A stretch of 64,000 nt of DNA, from assembly GCF_900115775.1 (NCBI RefSeq), contig NZ_FOXS01000003.1:434001-498000 (forward strand), in the 5' to 3' direction. The position numbers and the translations under genes are program-made. The notes below the pieces were generated by a model that worked only from the letters and a program-made list of their open reading frames with translations, was not told the DNA's origin and made no database searches. Positions within the stretch are counted from its first letter, which is position 1; every line of letters begins with the position of its first letter. This document shows positions 1 through 8,206 of this stretch, piece by piece. Source of the stretch: Hymenobacter arizonensis (lineage in GTDB: Bacteria; Bacteroidota; Bacteroidia; Cytophagales; Hymenobacteraceae).

Positions 1-1
1 T

Positions 2-442
2 TTTCATTACATGGCCGTGAATGCCCTGCAGTACGAGCCGCCGCTTACGTTTTTCCGCAACATCCGCACTTTTGCTCATGGCACGCAGCAGGTGTTCAAC
101 CTCAAGAAAACCATGTCGCCCATCGTGGACCTGGTGCGCATGTACGCCCTCAAGCACCGCATTTTCGCCACCAACACCGGCGAGCGGCTGGAGGCCCTGC
201 GCGAGCAAGGCGTGTTCACGGAGCGCGAGGCCCAGGAGTTGCTGCAGTCCTACTACTACCTCATGGGCGTGCGTTTGAAGAAACAGGCCGTGCAGATTAT
301 CAGCGATAAGGTGACGCCTGATAATTACCTGGACCCGAAGACGCTGACTAAAGTGGAGCAGGTGACTTTGAAGGAGATTTTCAAGGTCATTGCGGATTTC
401 CAGCTGAAGATTAAGGTAGGATTTACGAAGTCGTTAGGGTAG
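2..442 (+). CDS. DUF294-type nucleotidyltransferase, C-terminal part (5' partial)
   Basis: The reading frame is open to the left edge of the window, so only the C-terminal ~146 residues are present; the ATG at 11 is internal. The segment PLTFFRN, the stretch ending SPIVDLVRMYALKHRI, and a mainly helical tail match the substrate-binding C-terminal domain of DUF294 proteins. Full-length members carry CBS or cNMP-binding domains followed by a GlnD-like nucleotidyltransferase domain, and are thought to be signalling or nucleotidyl-transfer proteins. None of those domains lies inside the window, so the activity cannot be judged here. The stop is TAG at 440-442. Family assignment is fairly secure; function is inferred. 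Confidence 0.7.
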   Translation, partial: FHYMAVNALQYEPPLTFFRNIRTFAHGTQQVFNLKKTMSPIVDLVRMYALKHRIFATNTGERLEALREQGVFTEREAQELLQSYYYLMGVRLKKQAVQIISDKVTPDNYLDPKTLTKVEQVTLKEIFKVIADFQLKIKVGFTKSLG

Positions 443-472
443 GAGGGATTGGGTGGAACCGCACGCCTGTGG

Positions 473-514
473 AACCTCACCCCCCGGCCCCCTCTCCAAA
501 AAAGAGGGGGAGCC
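473..514 (+). repeat. Palindromic repeat, left copy of an inverted pair
   Basis: A 42-bp sequence rich in C runs followed by CTCTCC, A6 and GAGGGGGAGCC. Its core CCCCCTCT/AGAGGGGG is itself a short hairpin. An almost exact reverse complement lies at 566-607. Such C-rich repeats are common between genes in Cytophagales genomes; calling it a dispersed repeat is inference, because only this pair is present in the window. Confidence 0.75.
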
Positions 515-535
515 TGCCGGTTAAAAGCACACGCT

Positions 536-1066
536 TCAACTCATTCTACTAATCTGCGCATCCATGGCTCCCCCTCTTTTTTGGAGAGGGGGCTGGGGGG
601 TGAGGTTCCCCCGCTTGGCCAACTCCGCGCTACTTCCGCCGCATCTCCTGCTGCCGCATCGGCATCTTATCCACCGTCCCAACAAATCCGCTGGCGCAAT
701 AGGCCGCCGGCTTTTCTCCTTCACCCCACCGTCTTTGCCAATCAGCACCGCAGAAAACTGGCCAGCCTGAACCCCGATTTTCTTCAGCAAAAACTGCTTG
801 TCAGCGGCTGATAATTGGTCAAGCACCGCATCCACCACTAGGAAATCACGCTCGGCAAGTTCGGTTGCGTTCGCCGCTAGCAGCGCCTTTTGAGTCTTAA
901 AATCTGCGTGCTCGGCGGTGGGCGCAGCTACCAGCAGCACCCGTTTCTTCCAGCGGCTATCGCGCAGGGTTTGTTCTAGGCTCATAGGTTTGGAAGTTTG
1001 GGCGGTGAGCAGGCAAAACAAGCCCAGCAGTAGGAGGGAGGCGCGAAGGAAAGGGCGAAGGTGCAT
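536..1066 (-). CDS. DUF4174 domain protein with a frameshifted 3' end
   Basis: A small exported protein of unknown function. ATG at 1066 begins a signal peptide (hydrophobic core LRASLLLLGLFCLLTAQ). The body then follows the DUF4174 family, with SRWKKRVLLVAAP near the start and VLIGKDGGVKEKSRRP near the end. Family members normally finish with a MPMRQQEMR-like motif. Here that motif (DKMPMRQQEMRRK) lies in the neighbouring frame and stops at TAG 630-632. The open frame instead reads on as an Arg/Cys-rich tail through the repeat at 566-607 and stops at 536. A one-base change around 672-685 would explain this. It may be a real mutation or a sequencing error; the intact gene would span 630-1066. 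Confidence 0.7.
   Translation of the reverse strand: MHLRPFLRASLLLLGLFCLLTAQTSKPMSLEQTLRDSRWKKRVLLVAAPTAEHADFKTQKALLAANATELAERDFLVVDAVLDQLSAADKQFLLKKIGVQAGQFSAVLIGKDGGVKEKSRRPIAPADLLGRWIRCRCGSRRCGGSSAELAKRGNLTPQPPLQKRGGAMDAQISRMS
566..607 (-). repeat. Palindromic repeat, right copy of an inverted pair
   Basis: Reverse-complement partner of 473-514, separated from it by 51 bp. The two copies could form one large stem-loop. The DUF4174 reading frame runs through this copy because of a frameshift, so part of the repeat is formally translated at the C-terminus of that protein. Confidence 0.75.
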
Positions 1067-1179
1067 AAGCTTGGCGATGAGACTGCGTATACGTAGGCAC
1101 ACAACATCGGAACCGGGATAAGCTTCCCGAACGCCTTACTTTGCATTGCTCAGCCTTTTCCGCTGCTGCTTCCTTTTCG

Positions 1180-3906
1180 ATGAATTCCCGCCTCCTTTCC
1201 ACCGGCTTCTTGCTGACCCTGGGCTTGCTCAACGCCTGCCAAACCCCCAAGCCAGCTTCCGAAACCACTGCTTCCGCTGCCATGAATCCCGTTTGGCAAT
1301 CCGACGCCTACACCCTGTACCGCGACCGCGTGGTGCAGGGCCCGCACGAGGCCCGCGCCCTCTCGGCCACTGAGTTGGTATCGAACTACCAGAGCCCCAT
1401 CAACGAGTTTCAAAGCCCGCGGGTGGAGTTCAAGTTCAGCCTCAACGGCAAGGACAACGAGATGGCGCCGGGCCTGAACCACCTGCTCATTGCCGCGCCG
1501 CGGCCCGGTGGCGGGGCCATCGAGACGCCGCCCATCGTGTTTGGGCAGCGATACGAGGATTCCACGCCCGCCTCGGCCACCACCTACCTCACGCCGAACA
1601 CGCCGGTGAAAATCCGGCTGGATTTGCGGCCGGTGCTGGCCGCCTTCAAGAAGCAGGGCTACTACACCACCTTCAAGGGCGACAAGCTGTACCAGCAGGA
1701 TTTTAAGCACGTCTACATTGCCGGGGGCACAGAGCCGTTGAGCTGGGACTTTGACAACCTGGTGAATAAGCCCGAGCTGGAAATGAAGGACCCCGACGGC
1801 AACGGCATCTACGAAGTCACGCTTAATCTCAATCAGCCCGCGGCCGCCAAAACCACCGCCCAGCAGTGGAAGCAAAGCATCAACACCGCCGACTTTCCGC
1901 AGTACTCGTCCGACTACCCGCTGGCCGATGCCCTCTACAACCTAGCCCTGGAAGAAGCCCGCCGCGCCGTGGAGCCCGACAGCACTTTCCGCACCGGCAA
2001 GGAATGGGCCGGCGTCTGGACCCGCGACATCAGCTACAGCATCATTCTGGCGCAGGCCGCCTTGCAGCCGAAATCGGCCATGAAAAGCCTGATGCGCAAG
2101 GTGAGCCCTGAAGGCCGCATCATTCAGGACACCGGTACCGGGGGCGCTTACCCCGTCTCGACCGACCGCATTGTATGGGCCACCGCAGCCTGGGAGATTT
2201 ACAACGTGACCGGCGACGACGCCTGGCTGCGCAAGGTGTACCCCATCATCAAAAAGTCGTTGGCTGACGACCGCCAGAACGCCTACGACCCCACCACCGG
2301 CCTGGTGCGCGGCGAGTCGTCGTTTCTGGACTGGCGCGAGCAAAGTTACCCGCGCTGGATGCAGCCCGTCGACATCTACCAGTCGGAAAACCTCGGCACC
2401 AATGCCCTGCACTACCAGGCCAATGTGGTGCTGGCCCAAATGGCGGCCAAGCTCGGCGAGCCCGGCGTAGCCGCCCAGCACAAGCGCCAGGCCGAGGCCA
2501 TTAAATTTGCCATCAACGAGCACCTCTGGCAGCCCGAAAAGGGCTATTACGGCCAGTTCCTTTACGGCCGCACCGCCCTCACGCTCTCGCCCAAGGCCGA
2601 AACGCTGGGCGAGGCCCTAAGCGTGCTCTACGGCGTGGCCGAGGGCGAGCGGGCCCAGGAAGTAGTAGCCAAAACGCCCACCGTACCCTTCGGCACGCCC
2701 TGCATCTACCCCCAGATTCCGGGTATTCCGGCCTACCACAACAACGCCGTGTGGCCCTTCGTGCAGAGCTTCTGGGCGCTGGCGGGCGCCCGTGCCGGCA
2801 ACGACCAATCCGTGACCGAGAGCATGGCCGCCATCTACCGGCCGGCCGCGCTGTTCCTCACCAACAAGGAAAACTACGTGGCCAGCAACGGCGATTTTGC
2901 CGGTACCCAAATCAACTCCAGCAACATGCTCTGGAGCCTCTCGGGCAGCCTGGGCCTCGTGTACAAGGTGCTGTTTGGGATGCAGTGGCAGCCCGAGCGG
3001 CTGGTGTTCCGGCCCTTCGTGCCGCAGGCGTTCCAGGGCAAGCGCCGGCTCACCAATTTCCCGTATCGCCGGGCCGTGCTCGATATTGAGATGGAAGGCT
3101 TCGGCAACGAAATCAGCAGCATCACCATGGACGGCCAGCCGCTGGCCAATGCCGCCATTCCGGCCAGCCTCAGCGGGCGCCACGCCGTACGCATTGTGCT
3201 CAGCAGCAAAGCGCCGCAGGCTGCGGGAGTCAACCGGGTAGCCAACCAGTTTTCGCCGTTGGCGCCGGAGGTGAGCCAGGTGGGCAACAATCTGACTTGG
3301 GCGAAGGCCGAAGGAGTGAAAGAATACAAAGTGTTGAAGAACGGGGCTCTCGTGACCACTACCACCAGCACTTCTTGCTCCGTTCCTGCCGGTCCTTTCG
3401 CGGCGTATCAAGTGGTGGCCGTGGACGGCGCGGGCCTGGAGTCCTTTGCCAGCGAGCCGTTGGAAATAGGTACTGCTGCCAGCCCACAGCTACAGCTCGA
3501 AACCGTGGCTCCTAAAGCAGCGCTGGCCTACAAGGGCTTCAGCGGCCAGGGCTTCGTCGAAATCAGCAAAAGCAAAAACAAGTCCCTCACCATTCCCGTG
3601 ACGGTGGCCGAGGCCGGTCTATATGCCGTGGATTTCCGCTACGCCAACGGCAACGGGCCCATCAACACCAATAACAAATGCGCCATCCGCACGCTGCGGC
3701 GCGGCCAAGAGCTGCTGGGCACGGTGGTGCTGCCTCAGCGCGGCGTCGAAGAATGGTCGAACTGGGGCTTCTCGAACCCCGTGCTGGTGCGCTTGGAGAA
3801 GGGTACGCACCCACTCACGCTGGCCTTCGAGCCGGCCAATGAGAACATGAACGGCGAAGTGAACCAAGCCATGCTGGACTACCTGCGGGTGCGAAAAGTA
3901 GAGTAA
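1180..3906 (+). CDS. Lipoprotein six-hairpin glycosidase (debranching-enzyme-like)
   Basis: Predicted surface or periplasmic glycosidase of 908 residues. ATG 1180 is chosen because it directly starts a lipoprotein signal with lipobox LLNA-C (Cys20); upstream in-frame codons add no signal. The central ~400 residues are an alpha/alpha six-barrel like amylo-alpha-1,6-glucosidase/GH63-type enzymes: motifs EWAGVWTRDISYS, DTGTGGAYPVSTDRIVW, SFLDWREQ and YHNNAVWPFVQSF. A beta-sandwich, a fibronectin-III-like segment (about residues 680-770) and a C-terminal carbohydrate-binding-like beta domain ending RVRKVE follow. Substrate is unknown; an alpha-linked oligosaccharide is likely by family. It seems monocistronic and ends at a strong terminator. 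Confidence 0.75.
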   Translation: MNSRLLSTGFLLTLGLLNACQTPKPASETTASAAMNPVWQSDAYTLYRDRVVQGPHEARALSATELVSNYQSPINEFQSPRVEFKFSLNGKDNEMAPGLNHLLIAAPRPGGGAIETPPIVFGQRYEDSTPASATTYLTPNTPVKIRLDLRPVLAAFKKQGYYTTFKGDKLYQQDFKHVYIAGGTEPLSWDFDNLVNKPELEMKDPDGNGIYEVTLNLNQPAAAKTTAQQWKQSINTADFPQYSSDYPLADALYNLALEEARRAVEPDSTFRTGKEWAGVWTRDISYSIILAQAALQPKSAMKSLMRKVSPEGRIIQDTGTGGAYPVSTDRIVWATAAWEIYNVTGDDAWLRKVYPIIKKSLADDRQNAYDPTTGLVRGESSFLDWREQSYPRWMQPVDIYQSENLGTNALHYQANVVLAQMAAKLGEPGVAAQHKRQAEAIKFAINEHLWQPEKGYYGQFLYGRTALTLSPKAETLGEALSVLYGVAEGERAQEVVAKTPTVPFGTPCIYPQIPGIPAYHNNAVWPFVQSFWALAGARAGNDQSVTESMAAIYRPAALFLTNKENYVASNGDFAGTQINSSNMLWSLSGSLGLVYKVLFGMQWQPERLVFRPFVPQAFQGKRRLTNFPYRRAVLDIEMEGFGNEISSITMDGQPLANAAIPASLSGRHAVRIVLSSKAPQAAGVNRVANQFSPLAPEVSQVGNNLTWAKAEGVKEYKVLKNGALVTTTTSTSCSVPAGPFAAYQVVAVDGAGLESFASEPLEIGTAASPQLQLETVAPKAALAYKGFSGQGFVEISKSKNKSLTIPVTVAEAGLYAVDFRYANGNGPINTNNKCAIRTLRRGQELLGTVVLPQRGVEEWSNWGFSNPVLVRLEKGTHPLTLAFEPANENMNGEVNQAMLDYLRVRKVE

Positions 3907-3933
3907 GCTCGACTTGATAGGCGGTAGTAACGC

Positions 3934-3970
3934 AAACAGCCCCGGCCAATGTGGTCGGGGCTGTTTTTTT
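3934..3970 (+). terminator. Rho-independent terminator of the glycosidase gene
   Basis: Stem ACAGCCCCG / CGGGGCTGT with a short loop, followed by a run of seven T, 28 bp after the glycosidase stop codon. Confidence 0.85.
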
Positions 3971-3990
3971 GGGTTGGGTGACCAGTACGC

Positions 3991-5475
3991 CTAGTGCTCG
4001 CAGGGCTGTGGCTCGTATTTGCTAATGGCCCGGAATCCCATCAGCTTTTGCAGAATGAGAGGGCTCTGGTGCCGCAATTCATCGTCGGGGGAAGCCGTGG
4101 CCTGATTGAACGTGTATTGCTGGCCGTTGCGGATGTAAACAACCTGCTCGGGCTTGGCTTTGGCTACGTGATTTTTGAACTGAAAAAAGGGCAATAACTG
4201 ATGCTTCGAGGCCACTTCTTTCAACTGCTTGTCGGTGGAGGAAACTACTTCCACCATGTCCTTCTGAAAGTCAAAAATCTGTGTGCTGACCGGAATAAAA
4301 ACGTGGTTAGTAATCCCGCCTTCGGTTCTCAGGTTAGAAAACATCGCAAACGAGGATTCCGTCTTTAGACCCAGGTAGGGACTAATTCCGTTGAAAAACA
4401 CCAGTGCCGGAACTAGCAGAAAGAGCGCTGCAGGTAAAGCAAAAGAGAGGTTGGTGTTTTGCCAAAATTCTTTTTTGAGCGCCACCAGAAAGAGCACAAT
4501 AAATACCGTGCTGTACAGCGCCCAAACTATCCGGAAATAGTCTTTAAACTGCGTGGTGAGGTAGGCCAGCGCGACCAGGCTGAAAAAGAATATCGCAAGC
4601 AAAACCACGAAGTTCTTAACGCTAAACTGACCCAGTTTTTTTCTGAACTCAATTCGACGCTCCGTCCACTTGTCGTTAAAGTTGGCCACCGTGTTGGTAA
4701 ACGAGTGGCTTGTGAATAGGACGTAGACGGCGAAAATCATTCCCGAAAAGTCATAGAAGCCATTCAGTGAATTGAAGGCGATAACGCAGTGAAAGCCCAA
4801 GCCAATTAAGACGCCCATGTTTCGGGTTTTGCGGAAAATAAGCAAGACCGGAATAAGCGTTTCAATGATGATGGTGAAGTAGATATTGTACTTCAAAAAA
4901 GTGTCGGTGGTGGGTATCAATGCATCAAGGTGCTGGGCTTTGTAAAGCACTGCGGCACAGCTGGCGTCAGACGCCAAAAAGCTCCAGTTTAGCTTGTGCA
5001 AAACCACAAAGAAGTAGAGTATAATTACCTCGATGCGTACTACTGGTGCAAACGTTCTGATTAAGTCGCCTTTGTCAATTTGTAAGCTGCGCTTTTTAAT
5101 GATTAAATAAATAAGCGCCTGCAGAATGGTCAGGTTAACGAACGTCGCAAATATCCAGTGGTTGCTGATGTAAGGCGCCCGGAATAGCACTTCGTAGAGC
5201 TGCAGCGTAATCAAGGAAGTGAGCCGCAGCATGGAAGCTGGGCGCAGAATCAGCAGAATAGCCGCCGCCGTAAGCAGGGCATAGTGCAGTTCTTTGGTAT
5301 AAACCCGCGACTGCGCCATGTGAAACAAGGTTGCGACGGCCCAGGCCACACAAAAAACCTTGTAACGGGTAATGTCATTAAAGTTATTGGTGGGTAGACT
5401 TGCGGTACTTAAGCGGGCATAATTTTCCTTATCTAGATTGCTGTTGGATAATGCAGCGGGTACAGAAAGAGGCAT
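3991..5475 (-). CDS. HTTM domain membrane protein
   Basis: A 494-residue polytopic membrane protein of the HTTM (horizontally transferred transmembrane, vitamin-K-dependent carboxylase-related) family. About ten hydrophobic segments alternate with short loops. The motif LHKLNWSFLASDASCA and a later segment with GLGFHCVIAFN match HTTM proteins. A more polar C-terminal part (about 360-494) follows the membrane core. Eukaryotic relatives carboxylate glutamate, but bacterial members mostly have no proven activity. Convergent with the glycosidase gene; AT-rich DNA upstream probably holds its promoter. Confidence 0.65.
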   Translation of the reverse strand: MPLSVPAALSNSNLDKENYARLSTASLPTNNFNDITRYKVFCVAWAVATLFHMAQSRVYTKELHYALLTAAAILLILRPASMLRLTSLITLQLYEVLFRAPYISNHWIFATFVNLTILQALIYLIIKKRSLQIDKGDLIRTFAPVVRIEVIILYFFVVLHKLNWSFLASDASCAAVLYKAQHLDALIPTTDTFLKYNIYFTIIIETLIPVLLIFRKTRNMGVLIGLGFHCVIAFNSLNGFYDFSGMIFAVYVLFTSHSFTNTVANFNDKWTERRIEFRKKLGQFSVKNFVVLLAIFFFSLVALAYLTTQFKDYFRIVWALYSTVFIVLFLVALKKEFWQNTNLSFALPAALFLLVPALVFFNGISPYLGLKTESSFAMFSNLRTEGGITNHVFIPVSTQIFDFQKDMVEVVSSTDKQLKEVASKHQLLPFFQFKNHVAKAKPEQVVYIRNGQQYTFNQATASPDDELRHQSPLILQKLMGFRAISKYEPQPCEH

Positions 5476-6053
5476 GTAGTAGTCGTTGTTGTAATAAGTG
5501 GAAAGGCAAATGCGAAGGAGAGAATGAAGAAATTTAAATACTTAATTTTTTGATGCGTTATGGTGTCCGGCTTGTACCGAATAACACGTGTTGAAGTTGT
5601 GTTATTTACGGTATTTTACCTATTATTTTTATGGATAAAAAAATAAAAAAATTCCTTAGCTGGACAAGTCGTCAAGCTTATTGGCTTCATAATTAATTGG
5701 TGTGCAATAACCGGGCCTGCCAACAACGTGAAGAAAAAACTTTATTAAATAAGCCCAACTGCACATTACGGGATGGTATTGAGCAGAAAACCTTGCGAAC
5801 GTTTGAATTGCTAAGACTCCGTGACAGACCATTTTCGAACATCTTTTTGTTCCCTCACAATCATCTTATTAGTCACTCCGAGGCCCTTGTTAAAACACGT
5901 GGGATTTTGGTACCTGCGTAGGAGCTGAACCAGCCGCCACTAAGAGGCACAATTCTATTGAGTGAGCGCAAAAAAGCCTGCTGCTAATTATCGAAATCGA
6001 TAATGGCAGCAGGCTTCTTAATTGATGAGGTTCTGCCCGAAGGCAGCAAAGAA
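5476..6053. other. AT-rich intergenic region
   Basis: 578 bp without a convincing gene. It is clearly more AT-rich than the flanking genes and contains the terminator of the Tat-exported protein at 5971-6016 plus the upstream region of the HTTM gene. Short open frames here have no recognisable domain. Confidence 0.6.
5971..6016 (-). terminator. Terminator of the GMC-associated operon
   Basis: Inverted repeat AAGCCTGCTGC / GCAGCAGGCTT with a loop that is itself partly palindromic (ATTATCG..CGATAAT). On the minus strand it ends in a T-run, about 40 bp beyond the stop codon at 6054. Confidence 0.8.
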
Positions 6054-6479
6054 CTAACTCACGACCGGCGGGTAGTAGATAGACGAGAACGGATTGGCGC
6101 ACGGCGTTTTGTGCGGATTGTACCAGCCCAGGTACTTCACTTCCTTGCTTTCATCCATCCGGTTCTGAAAGAAATCGGTCGACATCAAGTACAGTTGGGT
6201 CAGGGTCCGCACGAGTTGTGAGCGTTCCGAGTCGATTTTCAGGAAGTAGTAGGCCTTGGTCTTCACGTTCATGAAGAACTGCTTGTTGGCCCCGGTCATG
6301 CGGTAGTAGTCGGCCACAAACTGGTCGACGCCCGCCCGGTCTATTTTCAGGAAGCTGAATTCGTTCAGGATGATGCCGGCCAGGGCGTTCTCAACGGAAG
6401 AGGCCGCCACCCCCACCGAAGGAACCGCCACGGCGGCAGTGCCCAAACCCAATAATTGCAAAAAGCTTCTTCTGCGCAT
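6054..6479 (-). CDS. Tat-exported small subunit of a GMC-type dehydrogenase
   Basis: A 141-residue protein with a twin-arginine signal (MRRRSFLQLLGLGTAAVAVPS). The mature part is helical and resembles the gluconate 2-dehydrogenase subunit 3 type of accessory subunit, although the match is weak and family membership is inferred largely from position. It starts 18 bp after the GMC oxidoreductase gene. Small subunits of this kind help GMC flavoproteins cross the membrane through the Tat system. The GMC partner has no obvious signal of its own, which fits co-export. Confidence 0.6.
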   Translation of the reverse strand: MRRRSFLQLLGLGTAAVAVPSVGVAASSVENALAGIILNEFSFLKIDRAGVDQFVADYYRMTGANKQFFMNVKTKAYYFLKIDSERSQLVRTLTQLYLMSTDFFQNRMDESKEVKYLGWYNPHKTPCANPFSSIYYPPVVS

Positions 6480-6497
6480 AACAATATAATTTCTCGG

Positions 6498-7934
6498 CTA
6501 GAAAGATTGGTGGGCCGACAGCAGCGAGAGCGCCGACAGCGTGAGGGTGGGGTTGGCGGGGGTGTAGGTGGTGAAGCTGCCGCTGCCCAATACGAACAAG
6601 TTGCGGTATTGGTGGTGGCGCAGGTGCTTGTCCACCACGCCTTGCTCGGCCGTGGCACTCATGCGGGTGGTGCCCAGAATGTGCGCCTCGGAGGCATAAG
6701 GCTGGTCGTAGATGATTTTTTCCACGGGCAGGCACGACAGCACGTCGGGCAGGCGCTGCTTCATCTTCTCAATGCCCTTGAGGGTGTAGTCGGAAGGGCC
6801 TTTGAAGTGGATGGCCGGCTTCATAATGTCCGACGTGGTGGCCACGTAGTTGTCGTGGTCGGGCAGGTCCTCGAAAATCATGCGGAAGCTAGCCATGTGG
6901 CGCCACTTGCCGCTTTCGGGCCGGAAGAAGGGGGCGTTGCTCGACTCCATGAGGCAAGCCGCGTACTCCTTGCGGTGCTCGCCGTCGTAGAGCATGTAGC
7001 CGTTGGCGTTCACCCAGGTGCTGCCGCCCAGGCTCTGCAGGTTGTCGAGGTACACGTGGGCCTGCAGGCCCAGCTGCTCGCCCAGGCCGCGCCCCGTGAA
7101 GGGGTTTTTGTCGCCGGAATTTAGCAGAATGTTGGCGTTGAAGAGGGCGTTGGCACCCAGGGCCACGACCTCGCCGGCGGCGTGGTGGTCCTTGTTGTCC
7201 TGCCGGAAGCTCACCTTGCGCACCCGGTCCTGCACCAGTTCCAGGCCATACACCTGGGCGCCCTGCTGCAATTCAACGCGCGGGTCCTCATAAACCCGGA
7301 AGTTCGAGTTCTCGATGGTAAACTTGGCATCGACGGGGCACACGCTGCACACGGCGCTGGCGCAGCAGGGGTTGCGGCCGTTCATGGCCACGCGGGCGCG
7401 GGCCGTGGGCTGGTTGATGTATAGCTTGCCGTACTTCTGGTGCAGAATGGTATCAACGGCCGTGAACAGGTGCGGGGGCTGGGCGTAGGCCTTCTTGCGG
7501 GGGTAAGGCGTTTCGGCCGGGCCCGAGATGGACATCAGGTCTTCCACCTGCTCGTAGTAGGGGTCGAGCTCGTCGTACTGCACGGGCCAGTCGTTGCCGA
7601 TGCCGTACAGCGTCTTCATCCGAAAGTCGGAGGGCAGGAAGCGCGGCGTGCAGCCGTACCAGCAGTTGGAGCTGCCGCCAAAGCCCACGCTGAAGTGCCA
7701 GTCTTTGTCGGGCTTGTGGTTTTCGAACGTGTCGTTGGAAATGGGGTTGAGGCCGGCGTAGGCTGACTTTTCGCCGATTATCTCCTTCACGCGCTCAGCC
7801 CGCGGAAACAAGTGGCCGCGTTCCAGCACCAGCACTTTGGCCGAAGCAGGAGCTTTGCTAAGATACTGTTTAAGAAAAAAGGTCGAAGCGAAGCCCGTTC
7901 CGACCACTACTAAATCGTAAGCCGTATGTTTCAT
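6498..7934 (-). CDS. GMC-family FAD-dependent oxidoreductase
   Basis: A 478-residue flavoprotein that oxidises an alcohol or sugar. The N-terminus YDLVVVGTGFAS is the FAD-binding Rossmann loop. GFGGSSNCWYGC matches the second GMC signature region. The C-terminus HILGTTRM...LFVLGSGSFTTYTPANPTLT is the conserved GMC_oxred_C block carrying the catalytic His/Asn region. A Cys-rich stretch CCASAVCSVCP at about 200-210 resembles the cluster seen in some cytochrome-linked GMC enzymes. Transcribed between a phytoene-desaturase-like gene and the Tat subunit, with a c-type cytochrome upstream, it may pass electrons to that cytochrome. Substrate unknown. Confidence 0.85.
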   Translation of the reverse strand: MKHTAYDLVVVGTGFASTFFLKQYLSKAPASAKVLVLERGHLFPRAERVKEIIGEKSAYAGLNPISNDTFENHKPDKDWHFSVGFGGSSNCWYGCTPRFLPSDFRMKTLYGIGNDWPVQYDELDPYYEQVEDLMSISGPAETPYPRKKAYAQPPHLFTAVDTILHQKYGKLYINQPTARARVAMNGRNPCCASAVCSVCPVDAKFTIENSNFRVYEDPRVELQQGAQVYGLELVQDRVRKVSFRQDNKDHHAAGEVVALGANALFNANILLNSGDKNPFTGRGLGEQLGLQAHVYLDNLQSLGGSTWVNANGYMLYDGEHRKEYAACLMESSNAPFFRPESGKWRHMASFRMIFEDLPDHDNYVATTSDIMKPAIHFKGPSDYTLKGIEKMKQRLPDVLSCLPVEKIIYDQPYASEAHILGTTRMSATAEQGVVDKHLRHHQYRNLFVLGSGSFTTYTPANPTLTLSALSLLSAHQSF

Positions 7935-8206
7935 TTAATCAGGATACCATTGAGTGCAGGAAGTGAGCCGTCGCCCGTCCCCCGCAAGTTGCGCGTACTT
8001 CATACATAGCGCCATTGTTCTACATGTAGGGCTGTGAATTAGTTCTTAATTATTGCGAGATAAAAAAGGCTAATTATAAGCAAAACAAGGGAGTGGAAGT
8101 GGTTTTTGCACGCTCCCGGCAAAATTTGTGCCCCAAAAGCAGCGTGGCTGCCAGCGCAGCGCGGCCGAGCCGCGGCATGGTTTGAGGTCGCCCAAGCCGC
8201 CAGTCG

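Noticed and set aside
5697..5921. 74-codon plus-strand frame upstream of the redox genes
   Set aside because: No domain, no signal, and located in AT-rich intergenic DNA.
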